64,000 nucleotides of DNA. Source: JAOPZW01 sp963807305. Lineage in GTDB: Bacteria > Actinomycetota > Thermoleophilia > Solirubrobacterales > Solirubrobacteraceae. This document shows positions 42,813 through 51,622 of the stretch, piece after piece (positions within the stretch are counted from its first letter, which is position 1; each line of letters opens with the position of its first letter). The translations under genes and the position numbers were made by a program. The stretch is from NCBI GenBank assembly GCA_963807305.1, contig CAWEBN010000005.1, positions 558,001-622,000 on the forward strand, given 5' to 3'. The notes under the pieces were generated by a model. The model saw only the letters and a list, made by a program, of their open reading frames with translations. It was not told the DNA's origin and made no database searches.

Positions 42813-44345
42813 ATGCGGGTGCTCGTCTTCCACGGCTATCTCCTGCGCGGGACGGGCTCGAACGTCTACAACGCGCGCCTGTGCGCCGCGCTGGCGCGGG
42901 CCGGGCACAGCGTCGACCTGCTCTGCCAGGAGCCCCGGCCCGAGGAGCTCGACTTCGTCGATGCGGTCGGGACATGGGAAGGAGGCCGGGCGGGCGAGGT
43001 TCAGGTCACGACGCTGCGCGAGCCGGTCCGCGTGACGTCCTGGCGCCCGGATATCGGTCGCCTGCTGCCGGTGTACGTCGCCGACCGCTACGAGGGCTTC
43101 GAGGCGCGGACCCTGCTCGAGTGCAGCGACGCCGAGGTCGAGGCCTATGTGAAGGCCAACGTCGACGCGGTGCGCGACGTGTGCGCCCGCGCGCGGCCCG
43201 ACGTGGCGCTGGCGAACCACCTCGTCATGGGGCCGGCGATCGTCGCGCGCGGGCTGGGCGGCGCCGTGCCCTACGCGGTGAAGGTCCACGGCAGCGCGCT
43301 CGAGTACGTCGTCAAGCGCGATCCGGAGCGCTTCCTGCCGTGGGCGCGGGAGGGCCTGGCGCAGGCCCGGACGGTCCTCGTCGGCTCGCGCCACACGGGC
43401 GAGTCGCTGTGGGCGGCGATGCAGGACGAGGCCCTGCCCCGGCGCACCCGCCTCGGACCCCCGGGCGTCGACGTCGCCGAGTTCCGCCCGCGCGACGACG
43501 CCGCCGCCGGGGTCGCGGCCATGATCGAGCGCCTCGAGGTCAGCGAGGACGACGGCGGCGAGGGCGCCTTCGCGCGCGACCCCGGTGCCGCCGGGAGCGC
43601 CCTGCGCGAGCTCGACCTGGCCCGCGACCGGCACGTCTGCTTCATCGGCAAGCTGATCGTCTCCAAGGGGATCGACCTGCTGTTGGCGGCGTGGCCGCTC
43701 GTGCCCGAGGCCCGGCTCGTGGTCGTGGGCTTCGGCGCCTTCCGCGACGGCCTGCTCGCGCTGCTCGACGCCCTGGCCGACGGCGACCGCGACGCCGTCC
43801 GGGCCATCGCGCAGGCCGGGCGCGAGCTCGAGGGCGGTCCGCGAGCGCCGCTGCGCCATCTGCTGGCCTTCCTCGAGACCGCCGGCGACGATTACTGGGC
43901 CGCGGCCCGCGACCTGCGCGAGCGCGTCGCCCTCACCGGGCGCCTGGAGCACGACGAGCTCGCGCCCCTCCTGGCCGCCTGCGAGGCGCTGGTCTTCCCC
44001 AGCACGTTCCCCGAGGCCTATGGGATGGTGGCCGCCGAGGCGGCGGCGTGCGGCGTCCTGCCGGTCTCTGCCGGGCATTCGGGTGCGAAGGAGGTCAGCG
44101 CGATGCTGGCGGCCGCCGTCCCGCAGCAGGCGCGCGGCTGGCTGTCGTTCCCGATCGACGACGACGCCGTGCGGGCGATCGCCGCGCGCGTGCGCGCATG
44201 GCTGCAGGCTCCGGACGATGTCCGGGCCGCCACGCGGGACGCGCTCGTGGCCACCGCGCGCGAGCACTTCTCGTGGGAGGGCGTGGCCGCAGGGGTCGTC
44301 GCGGCGGCGCAGGGACGGTTGGTGGAGCTGCCGCCCGTGGCCTGA
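42813..44345 (+). CDS. GT4-family glycosyltransferase, large
   Basis: 510 aa. The N-terminal half begins MRVLVFHGYLLRGTGSNVYN. The C-terminal GT-B domain has RHVCFIGKLIVSKGIDLLLAA and PSTFPEAYGMVAAEAAACGVLPV, the EX7E site. A long insert between the two domains (about residues 220-265, acidic) makes it larger than the common 380-400 aa. The sugar is unknown; it is not near other polysaccharide genes. Confidence 0.87.
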   Translation: MRVLVFHGYLLRGTGSNVYNARLCAALARAGHSVDLLCQEPRPEELDFVDAVGTWEGGRAGEVQVTTLREPVRVTSWRPDIGRLLPVYVADRYEGFEARTLLECSDAEVEAYVKANVDAVRDVCARARPDVALANHLVMGPAIVARGLGGAVPYAVKVHGSALEYVVKRDPERFLPWAREGLAQARTVLVGSRHTGESLWAAMQDEALPRRTRLGPPGVDVAEFRPRDDAAAGVAAMIERLEVSEDDGGEGAFARDPGAAGSALRELDLARDRHVCFIGKLIVSKGIDLLLAAWPLVPEARLVVVGFGAFRDGLLALLDALADGDRDAVRAIAQAGRELEGGPRAPLRHLLAFLETAGDDYWAAARDLRERVALTGRLEHDELAPLLAACEALVFPSTFPEAYGMVAAEAAACGVLPVSAGHSGAKEVSAMLAAAVPQQARGWLSFPIDDDAVRAIAARVRAWLQAPDDVRAATRDALVATAREHFSWEGVAAGVVAAAQGRLVELPPVA

Positions 44346-44347
44346 GA

Positions 44348-44353
44348 TAGAGT
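44348..44353 (+). promoter_or_regulatory. -10 box TAGAGT before cytochrome-cupredoxin gene
   Basis: TAGAGT ends 9 nt before ATG 44363. Confidence 0.48.
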
Positions 44354-44362
44354 GCCGCGCGG

Positions 44363-45091
44363 ATGGGTCCCGTGCTCTCCAGACCCGGCCTGCGAGCCGG
44401 ATTTGCAGGCCTTGCGGTGGCGGGCGCCGCGCTCGTGCTGAGCGCCTGCTCGGCGCGGCCCAAGGCCGACGACGTCAACCTCGTCTCGGGCAAGCAGCTG
44501 TTCGTGCAGAAATGCGGCTCGTGCCACGTGCTCGCGCGCGCCGGCACCAAGGGCACCACGGGGCCGAACCTCGACGAGGCCTTCCAGCAGGCGATCAAGG
44601 ACGGGATGCCGCGCTCGGACTTCGCCGGAGCGATCCACGGCCAGATCCTGCATCCCAACCGCAACGGCGTCATGCCGGCCAAGCTCGTCACGGGTGACCA
44701 GGCCTACGAGATCGCCGCCTACGTGGCCCAGTCGGTCGCCGCCGGAGGCAAGGACACAGGCCTCCTGGCCACGGCGGTCAAGCAGGCCGGCGGCGGCAAG
44801 CCGGCCGTCGAGAAGAACGGCAACCTCCAGATCGACGCCGACCCGACCGGGCAGCTCGCGTTTGTGACCGACGTGGCCACCGGGACACCCGGGCAGATCA
44901 CCGTCAAGATGCAGAACAAGTCCGGCACGCCCCACGACATCGTCATCGACGGCAAGGGCAAGGGCCAGATCGTCCAGAACGGCGGCGTCTCGCAGTTCCA
45001 GGCCAACTTCGCGGCCGGGAGCTACACGTTCTACTGCTCGGTGCCCGGGCACCGACAGGCCGGAATGCAGGGCAAGCTCACGGTCAAGTAG
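44363..45091 (+). CDS. Lipoprotein: cytochrome c fused to cupredoxin
   Basis: 242 aa. The lipobox LSAC is at about residue 28. A c-type heme site CGSCH follows near residue 51, with a possible Met ligand in GVMPAKL. The C-terminal domain is plastocyanin-like: TPHDIVIDG supplies one His and YCSVPGHRQAGMQGKL the Cys, His and Met of a type 1 copper site. This puts heme and copper redox centres on one anchored protein, a plausible electron donor to the oxidases 6-15 kb away. Confidence 0.88.
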   Translation: MGPVLSRPGLRAGFAGLAVAGAALVLSACSARPKADDVNLVSGKQLFVQKCGSCHVLARAGTKGTTGPNLDEAFQQAIKDGMPRSDFAGAIHGQILHPNRNGVMPAKLVTGDQAYEIAAYVAQSVAAGGKDTGLLATAVKQAGGGKPAVEKNGNLQIDADPTGQLAFVTDVATGTPGQITVKMQNKSGTPHDIVIDGKGKGQIVQNGGVSQFQANFAAGSYTFYCSVPGHRQAGMQGKLTVK

Positions 45092-45139
45092 GGCCGGGGC
45101 CGCCACACATCCGGCCGTCGTGCTCAAGCCACCGCTCGT

Positions 45140-45158
45140 CCTGTCCGAATAGGACAGG
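45140..45158. promoter_or_regulatory. Operator-like 19-bp dyad before AONS-family gene
   Basis: CCTGTCC (45140-45146), spacer GAATA, GGACAGG (45152-45158): a perfect 7-bp inverted repeat ending 2 bp before ATG 45161. It includes ATAGGACA, the likely -10 region, so binding would block transcription. Confidence 0.55.
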
Positions 45159-45160
45159 GC

Positions 45161-46492
45161 ATGAGCGCGTCTGCTGCAGCCCGAGGACTGCCTGCACCTG
45201 CGCGGGAGACCGCACCTACGCGCGTCTCCACGCGTCCGTGGATCGAGCACTGGCTCGAGACGTGCCGCGACCTGTCCGAGCTCAAGGCCTCGCACCCGAT
45301 GATGGACGCCGTCATCGACGAGATCGACGGTCGCATGATCCGCATCGGCGACCACTGGCTGGCCGACTTCGCCTCGTGCAACTACCTCGGCTTCGATCTC
45401 GACCGCGAGATCATCGACGCGGTCCCGGCCTATCTCGACGCGTGGGGCACGCATCCGAGCTGGTCGCGCCTGCTCGGCAGCCCGATCCTGTACGAGGAGA
45501 TCGAGGCGCGCCTGACCTCGCTGCTCGGCGCCGAGGACACCCTCGTCCTGCCGACGATCACCCACATCCACATGTCGGTGATACCGCTGCTGGCCGCCTC
45601 GGGCACCATCTTCCTCGACGCCCGGGCCCACAAGACGATCTACGACGGCTGCCAGGTCGCGCGTGCACGCGGCGCGGCCGTGAAGCGCTTCCGCTTCGAG
45701 GACCCAGACCACCTCGACGAGCTGCTGCGCGCCGAGCGCGACCGCACGCGCCTGGTCTGCATGGACGGGGTCAACAGCATGACCGGCAACGCGCCGGACA
45801 TCCGCGCGTTCGCCGCGGTCGCCCGCGAGCACGGGGCGCTGCTCTACGTCGACGACGCCCACGGCTTCGGGGTCATCGGCGAGCGCGGTCCCGACGAGTC
45901 CTGCGTCTACGGCAGCCGCGGCAACAGCGTCATCCGCCACTGCGACGAGACCTACGACCACATCGTGCTCGTCGGCGGCTTCTCCAAGGCCTACTCGTCG
46001 TTGCTGGCCTTCATCGCCTGCCCGACCGACGTCAAGGACCTGCTCAAGGTCGCCGCGCCGCCCTATCTCTACTCGGGGCCCTCGCCCGTCGCCTCGCTGG
46101 CCACGGTGCTGGCCGGCTTCGACGTCAACGAGACCCGCGGCGACGATCTGCGCCGCGTCCTCGCCCAGCACACCGAGCGCGTCCTGGACTGCCTCGCCCG
46201 CCTGCGCGTGCACACGCCCAACCGCTCGGGCTTCCCGATCGTCGAGATCCCCCTGCGCGACTACAACCGCATCGGGGCCGTCGGGCAGATGCTCTTCGAC
46301 CGCGGCGTCTACGCGACGCTGGCCGCCTACCCGCTCGTCCCCAAGGACGAGGTCGGGTTCCGCATCCAGCTCACGGCGGCCAACACCGACGCCGAGATCG
46401 ACATGCTCATCGCGGCGCTCGAGGAGCTGGCCCACCGCGGCGAGCTCCAGCCCGCCCGCAGCGCCGGACCGCGGCTCGAGGCGGCGGCCTAG
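45161..46492 (+). CDS. AONS-family (alpha-oxoamine synthase) PLP enzyme
   Basis: 443 aa fold type I PLP protein of the BioF/KBL/HemA/CqsA group. These condense an amino acid with an acyl-CoA. Landmarks: DFASCNYLGFDLDRE, VDDAHGFGVIGERG with the PLP-ring Asp-Ala-His, and GGFSKAYSSLLAF with the Schiff-base Lys. The glycine-rich BioF motif is replaced by HPSWSRLLGSPILYEEIE. No bio genes are nearby. It lies 2 bp before a GGDEF-EAL gene, behind the operator dyad. A signal-synthase (CqsA/LqsA-like) role is conceivable but unproven; biotin, serine-palmitoyl or pigment roles are alternatives. Confidence 0.82.
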   Translation: MSASAAARGLPAPARETAPTRVSTRPWIEHWLETCRDLSELKASHPMMDAVIDEIDGRMIRIGDHWLADFASCNYLGFDLDREIIDAVPAYLDAWGTHPSWSRLLGSPILYEEIEARLTSLLGAEDTLVLPTITHIHMSVIPLLAASGTIFLDARAHKTIYDGCQVARARGAAVKRFRFEDPDHLDELLRAERDRTRLVCMDGVNSMTGNAPDIRAFAAVAREHGALLYVDDAHGFGVIGERGPDESCVYGSRGNSVIRHCDETYDHIVLVGGFSKAYSSLLAFIACPTDVKDLLKVAAPPYLYSGPSPVASLATVLAGFDVNETRGDDLRRVLAQHTERVLDCLARLRVHTPNRSGFPIVEIPLRDYNRIGAVGQMLFDRGVYATLAAYPLVPKDEVGFRIQLTAANTDAEIDMLIAALEELAHRGELQPARSAGPRLEAAA

Positions 46493-46494
46493 CC

Positions 46495-49400
46495 ATGCGC
46501 GGCGTGCTCGCGATCCGTCGGCTCGCGCTCTGGCAGATCTACCTCGGCGCCGGCGCGCTGCTGACGGCGCTCTACGTGTGGGTGCCGCCCTTCGAGGCCA
46601 GCGGCCCGGTCTTCAACCTCCTCGGCCTCTCGCCCGTCGTGGCGATCATCGTCGGCGTCCGCCGCTACAAGCCCGCCTCGCGCGGGCCGTGGCGCTGGTT
46701 CGCCGTCGGGATGCTGCTCTTCTGGCTCGGCGACCTCTACACCTACAGCTACCCGCGGCTCTTCGGCGCCGACGTCCCGTTCCCGTCACTGGGCGACGGC
46801 GCCTACGTCGCCGTCTACCCGGCGCTGATGGCCGGCCTGCTGATGCTCATCCGCCGGCGCAACCCGGAGAGCGATCGCGCGGGCGTCATCGACTCGCTGA
46901 TCATGACCCTGGGACTCGCCCTGCTCTCGTGGGTCGCGCTGATCGCGCCGTACCTGCACGACGAGACGATGACGGTGACGGGCAAGCTCGTCTCCGTCGC
47001 CTACCCGCTGGGCGACATCCTGCTCCTGGCCGCGGCCATCCGCCTCGCGGTCGACACGGGCAAGCGCCTGCCGGCCTTCTACCTGCTGGCCTCGGCGATC
47101 GTGGCGCTGCTCGTCACCGACTTCGCCTACGGCGTCGTCACCCTGCACGGCGCCTACCACGGCCAGGTCATCCTCGACATCGGCTGGATCAGCTTCTACC
47201 TGCTGTGGGGCGCCGCGGCCCTGCACCCCTCGATGCGCCAGCTCGAGCAGCCGGCGCCCGATCGCGTCCCGCGCCTGACCTCGCTGCGGCTCACCCTGTT
47301 GACCGTCGCGTCGCTCATCGCGCCGGTCGTCGAGGCGACCCAGGAGCTGCGACGCGGCAACCTCGACCTGCTCGTCATCATCGCCGCCTCGGTGGTGCTC
47401 TTCGGCCTCGTCGTGCTGCGCATGGCGGGCCTCGTGCGCCAGCAGGAGCGCTCGGTCGCCCGCGAGCGCACGCTGAGCGCGGCCGGCGCGTCGCTGGTGG
47501 CCGCCACCGGCCGCGACGAGATCTACCGCGCCGCCCTGATGGCCGTGCGCGGCCTCTTCGACGACGCCGCCGCTGCGCGCCTGTGTCTGGTCGAGGAGGG
47601 CAGGCTGAGCGTCGTCGCGGCCGAGGGAGGCCTCGAGCTCGCCGGCGCCACGTGGCCGGTCGGCCCCGCGACGGCCGCCGAGCTGCTGGCCACCCCCGCC
47701 TCCGGGGTGCTCCTCGTGGACACGATGCGCGAAGACCTTCGCCTCGGGCCCGAGCACGATCACGCCCACGTCCTGGGCCTCAGCCTCCGCGGCGACGCCC
47801 GCGGCCTGCTCGTCGTCAGCGGCGCGTCGGCGACGTCGCGCGCGCTGCGCAGCGCCCAGCAGGGCGCGCTGCGGGCGCTGGCCACGCAGATCTCCCTTGC
47901 CCTCGAGAGCGCGGCGCTGACCGAGGAGGTCCACCGCCGCGAGAGCGAGGCGCGCTTCGGCTCGCTCGTCCAGCACGCCAGCGACCTCATCACGGTGCTC
48001 GACGCCGACGCCACCGTCGTCTACCAGAGCCCGTCGATCGAGCGTGTCCTCGGCTACGCCCCGGCGGACGTGATCGGGACGCGCTTCGACCACCTGCTGG
48101 CCCCCGACGAGAACAGCCGCCTGCTGCGCCTGCTGGCCGACGGCGCCGCCTACGCCGGGAGCGAGACCGAGGTCCTCGAGTGCTCGCTGCGCCACACCGA
48201 CGGGACGCTGCGCCAGTTCGAGGTCTTGCACACCAACCTGCTCGAGGACGACGCCGTCCGCGGGATCGTGCTCAACAGCCGCGACGTCAGCGAGCGCAAG
48301 GCCTTCGAGGAGCAGCTCGCCCACCAGGCCTTCCACGACCCGGTCACCAACCTCGCCAACCGCGCCCTGTTCGTCGAGCGCGTGCGCCACGCCGTCGCCC
48401 GCAACCGTCGCGAGCAGCACGGCATCGCGGTCATCTTCCTCGACCTCGACGACTTCAAGACGATCAACGACAGCCTCGGCCACGCCGCCGGCGACGAGGT
48501 CCTCCGCGAGGTGGCCGAGCGCCTGGCCACGAGCATCCGCTCGAGCGACACCGCCGCGCGCTTCGGCGGCGACGAGTTCGCCATCCTGCTCGAGGACGTC
48601 GTCAGCGCGCAGGAGGCGGCCGACACCGCCGAGCGCGTCCTCGAGTCGCTTCTGGAGCCTCTGCGGCTGGACCAGAAGGAGATCATCGTCCGCTCCAGCC
48701 TGGGGATCTCCGTCGTCGAGGGCGAGTCGCCGGCCGACGCCGACGAGCTCATCCGCAACGCCGATGCCGCGATGTACATCGCCAAGCGCGACGGCAAGGG
48801 CGGCTACCGCCTCTTCGAGCCGGCGATGCACGAGGGCGTCCTCGCGCGGCTGGAGCTGCGCGCCGACCTCCAGCGCGCCATGGTCAGCGACCAGCTCGAG
48901 CTCCACTACCAGCCGCTGGTCCGGCTCGAGGACGGAGCCGTCTCCGGGCTCGAGGCGCTGCTGCGCTGGCGCCACCCAGAGCGCGGCCTCGTCGGTCCGG
49001 ACGAGTTCGTGCCGCTGGCCGAGGAGATGGGGCTGATCGTCCCGATCGGCCGCTGGGTCCTGCGCGAGGGCTGCCGTCAGGCCAAGGCGATCCAGGAGCT
49101 CGTCCCGCGCCACCCGCCGCTGACGATGAGCGTCAACCTCTCGGTCAAGCAGCTGCAGCACTCGGACATCGTCGGCGACGTCCGCGACGCGCTCGAGGAC
49201 TCGGGCCTGGCCCCCGAGGCGCTCACGCTCGAGATCACCGAGACGGTGATGATGACCGACACCGACCTCGCGGTGCAGCGCCTGCAGGAGCTGCGCTCCC
49301 TCGGCGTGCGCCTGGCGATGGACGACTTCGGCACCGGCTACTCGTCGCTGAGCTACCTCAGCCGCTTCCCCGTCGACATCCTGAAGATGGACCGCTCCTT

Positions 49401-49638
49401 CCTGGCCGCCGGCGCGTCGCCCGAGGCCTCCGGGCTGGCCACCGCCGTCGTGTCGCTGGGCCAGACGCTGAACCTCGACGTCGTCGCCGAGGGCATCGAG
49501 TTCCCCGAGCAGTGGACGACGCTGCGCGACCTCGGCTGCGGGCTCGGGCAGGGCTTCTACTTCGCCCGGCCCATGGACCCCGACACGACCATCGAGTACC
49601 TGCGCGCCGAGCACCACGCGGCGACCGATGCACCTTAG
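46495..49638 (+). CDS. Membrane-bound GGDEF-EAL cyclic di-GMP protein with GAF and PAS domains
   Basis: 1047 aa. About eight hydrophobic helices fill the first ~300 residues. A GAF-like domain spans about 325-470, a PAS domain about 485-600 (FGSLVQHASDLITVLDADAT), GGDEF about 610-775 and EAL about 790-1040. Both output sites look active: RFGGDEFAILL at about 690 and GLEALLRWRHP at about 817, with DDFGTGYSSL and ILKMDRSF later. It may make and degrade c-di-GMP under control of the N-terminal sensor. The start ATG is 2 bp past the AONS stop, and its end overlaps the MFS gene by 11 bp. Confidence 0.92.
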   Translation: MRGVLAIRRLALWQIYLGAGALLTALYVWVPPFEASGPVFNLLGLSPVVAIIVGVRRYKPASRGPWRWFAVGMLLFWLGDLYTYSYPRLFGADVPFPSLGDGAYVAVYPALMAGLLMLIRRRNPESDRAGVIDSLIMTLGLALLSWVALIAPYLHDETMTVTGKLVSVAYPLGDILLLAAAIRLAVDTGKRLPAFYLLASAIVALLVTDFAYGVVTLHGAYHGQVILDIGWISFYLLWGAAALHPSMRQLEQPAPDRVPRLTSLRLTLLTVASLIAPVVEATQELRRGNLDLLVIIAASVVLFGLVVLRMAGLVRQQERSVARERTLSAAGASLVAATGRDEIYRAALMAVRGLFDDAAAARLCLVEEGRLSVVAAEGGLELAGATWPVGPATAAELLATPASGVLLVDTMREDLRLGPEHDHAHVLGLSLRGDARGLLVVSGASATSRALRSAQQGALRALATQISLALESAALTEEVHRRESEARFGSLVQHASDLITVLDADATVVYQSPSIERVLGYAPADVIGTRFDHLLAPDENSRLLRLLADGAAYAGSETEVLECSLRHTDGTLRQFEVLHTNLLEDDAVRGIVLNSRDVSERKAFEEQLAHQAFHDPVTNLANRALFVERVRHAVARNRREQHGIAVIFLDLDDFKTINDSLGHAAGDEVLREVAERLATSIRSSDTAARFGGDEFAILLEDVVSAQEAADTAERVLESLLEPLRLDQKEIIVRSSLGISVVEGESPADADELIRNADAAMYIAKRDGKGGYRLFEPAMHEGVLARLELRADLQRAMVSDQLELHYQPLVRLEDGAVSGLEALLRWRHPERGLVGPDEFVPLAEEMGLIVPIGRWVLREGCRQAKAIQELVPRHPPLTMSVNLSVKQLQHSDIVGDVRDALEDSGLAPEALTLEITETVMMTDTDLAVQRLQELRSLGVRLAMDDFGTGYSSLSYLSRFPVDILKMDRSFLAAGASPEASGLATAVVSLGQTLNLDVVAEGIEFPEQWTTLRDLGCGLGQGFYFARPMDPDTTIEYLRAEHHAATDAP

Positions 49639-51007
49639 CTACGAGGGCGGCGCTCACGGCGGCGGCATCAGCCGCGTGCGGCTGCTGGCGCCGCTGCGCC
49701 ACCGCGACTTCCGCCTGCTGTGGAGCGGCATGTGCGTCTCCCTGCTGGGCGACGGCATCTTCCTGGTCGCCATGGCGTGGCAGGTCTACGCGCTCTCCAA
49801 CGCGCCGTCCGCCCTGGCGGCGGTGGGGATCACGATGACGGTGCCCACGATCGCCTTCCTGCTGCTGGGCGGGGTCGTCAGCGACCGCTTCGACCGCCGC
49901 CGGGTGATGGTCGCCGCCGACGTCCTGCGCGGGGTGGCCGTCGGCCTCATGGCGCTGCTCTCGCTGTCGGGCGCCCTCGAGCTGTGGCACATCGCGGCGC
50001 TGGCGGCCTGCTACGGCGCGGGGACCGCCTTCTTCAGCCCGTCGTTCGACGCGCTGGTGCCAGAGGTCCTGCCGCCCGGCGAGCTCGCCCAGGCCAACGC
50101 CCTGGACCAGTTCGTGCGGCCCCTCGCGCTGCGCCTCACGGGGCCGGCCCTGGGCGGCATTCTCATCGACGCGTTCGGCGCGGGCACCGCCTTCGCACTC
50201 GACGCGGCCTCGTTCGTCGTCTCGGCGGTCGCGCTGCTCGCGATGACGCGCGGCGCCCGCGCCACGGCCGCCCACGGCACGGTGGCGGGCGACATCCGCG
50301 ACGGCCTGCGCTACGTCCGCAGCCACGTGTGGCTGTGGGCGACGTTCGCGAGCGCTGCGATCGCGTACCTGCTCTTCATGGGCCCGGCCGAGGTCCTGCT
50401 GCCCTTCCTGGTCAAGAACGACCTGAACGGCTCGGCCGCCGACCTCGGCATCGTCTTCGCCGCCGGGGGGATCGGCTCCATCGGCTGCGCCGTGGTCATC
50501 GGCCAGCGCGGGCTGCCGCGGCGCGACATCACCTTCATGTACGTCACCTGGACGCTCGCGACACTGGCCGTGGCCGGCTACGGGCTGGCCACCGCGGTGT
50601 GGCAGCTCATGCTCGCCAGCCTGGCCTTCAACGCCCTGGAGACGGCGGGCACGATCGTGTGGGCCACCGTCAAGCAGCGCCACGTGCCCGCCAACCTGCT
50701 CGGCCGCGTCTCGAGCCTCGACTGGCTCATCTCGATCGGCCTGCTGCCGCTCTCCTTCGCGCTCACGGGGCCGGTCAGCGGCGCCATCGGCGCGCGGGAG
50801 ACGCTCATCGCCGCCGGGGTCGTGGGCGCCGTCATCACCTTCTCGGCGCTGCTCCTGCCCGGCATGCGCGCCGTCGAGGGCTCAGAAGATCGCGCGGCCC
50901 ACGAGCACGAGGACCACGATCACCACCACGACGGCAACTACGTAGATGAGCGCCCGGAAGGCCTCCTCCTCGGAGCGCAGCGGGTTCAGCACGCTCAGAG
51001 CACGTAG
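49628..51007 (+). CDS. MFS transporter (exporter-like)
   Basis: 459 aa with 10-12 predicted helices. RLLWSGMCVSLLGDGIFLVAM at the start and VVSDRFDRRRVMVAADVLRG (the MFS loop 2-3 motif) match the DHA3-type exporters of actinobacteria. ATG 49628 overlaps the GGDEF-EAL gene, so the three genes form an operon. The last ~42 codons run antisense to a small gene and to the end of ctaE; the His/Asp-rich tail there (HEHEDHDHHH) is antisense to a Val/Ile-rich helix. A natural end near 50881 would fit other members. Confidence 0.86.
   Translation: MHLSYEGGAHGGGISRVRLLAPLRHRDFRLLWSGMCVSLLGDGIFLVAMAWQVYALSNAPSALAAVGITMTVPTIAFLLLGGVVSDRFDRRRVMVAADVLRGVAVGLMALLSLSGALELWHIAALAACYGAGTAFFSPSFDALVPEVLPPGELAQANALDQFVRPLALRLTGPALGGILIDAFGAGTAFALDAASFVVSAVALLAMTRGARATAAHGTVAGDIRDGLRYVRSHVWLWATFASAAIAYLLFMGPAEVLLPFLVKNDLNGSAADLGIVFAAGGIGSIGCAVVIGQRGLPRRDITFMYVTWTLATLAVAGYGLATAVWQLMLASLAFNALETAGTIVWATVKQRHVPANLLGRVSSLDWLISIGLLPLSFALTGPVSGAIGARETLIAAGVVGAVITFSALLLPGMRAVEGSEDRAAHEHEDHDHHHDGNYVDERPEGLLLGAQRVQHAQST
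50882..50992 (-). CDS. Small membrane protein, 36 aa, after ctaE
   Basis: From GTG 50992 to TGA 50882. It reads MLNPLRSEEEAFRALIYVVA and continues as a single Val/Ile-rich helix ending GRAIF. It starts 2 bp after the ctaE stop, so it is probably co-transcribed as a small oxidase-associated subunit. Another 36-aa single-helix gene occurs in the second oxidase locus (56923-57033). It lies entirely antisense to the 3' end of the MFS gene. Confidence 0.6.
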   Translation of the reverse strand: MLNPLRSEEEAFRALIYVVAVVVVIVVLVLVGRAIF

Positions 51008-51615
51008 ACGGTCGAGTACACGACCACCCACATGACGTCGACGAAGTGCCAGTAGATGCCCGGCACCTCGACGCCGCGGTGCTCCTCGGGCGAGTAGTGC
51101 CCGCGGAAGGAGCGCACCACCACCATCGCGAGCAGGGTGAGGCCGACGAAGACGTGCGCGCCGTGCAGGCCGGTCAGGCCGTAGAAGACCGAGGCCTGGG
51201 CGAAGTCGTGCGGGGCGAAGCCGATGTGCGCGTACTCGTTGATCTGCACGAAGAGGAACGTGCACCCGAGCAGGAAGGTCGAGAGGATGCCGGCCTTCAG
51301 GCCGAGGCGATTGCCGTTCTTGATCGACGTCTCCGCCCAGTGCATCGTGACCGATGACGAGAGCAGGATCGCCGTGTTCACGCCGGCGACCGCGACGGGG
51401 AGATCGTGCCCCTGGAACGGGAACCATTGGTCGCCCGCCACCACCCGGATGAAGAAGTAGGCGGTGAAGAAGGCCCCGAAGACCATGACCTCCGAGACGA
51501 TGAACAGCAGCATCCCGAGCAGCTGCGTCTCGACGCGCGACGAGCGGTTCGCCGGCGGCGGCCCGTGGTGCTCGTGATGGTCGTGCTCGGCGTGGGCGAT
51601 CGAGGCGGCTTCCAT
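50995..51615 (-). CDS. ctaE: Cytochrome c oxidase subunit III
   Basis: 206 aa, five helices predicted. It begins with a His-rich MEAASIAHAEHDHHEHHG. Family motifs include FIVSEVMVFGAFFTAYFF, QINEYAHIGFAPHDFAQASVFYGLTGLHGAHVFVG and the final WHFVDVMWVVVYSTVYVL. It follows the Usp-like gene in the first oxidase operon. Confidence 0.94.
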   Translation of the reverse strand: MEAASIAHAEHDHHEHHGPPPANRSSRVETQLLGMLLFIVSEVMVFGAFFTAYFFIRVVAGDQWFPFQGHDLPVAVAGVNTAILLSSSVTMHWAETSIKNGNRLGLKAGILSTFLLGCTFLFVQINEYAHIGFAPHDFAQASVFYGLTGLHGAHVFVGLTLLAMVVVRSFRGHYSPEEHRGVEVPGIYWHFVDVMWVVVYSTVYVL

Positions 51616-51622
51616 GACGCTC

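Noticed and set aside
46786..49617. A 943-codon minus-strand frame over the GGDEF-EAL gene
   Set aside because: Antisense shadow of a gene with intact GGDEF and EAL motifs; composition is unlike a protein.
50882..51007. Metal-binding His-rich tail of the MFS transporter
   Set aside because: The His/Asp run is exactly antisense to a Val/Ile-rich membrane helix of a small gene, which explains it better than selection for metal binding.
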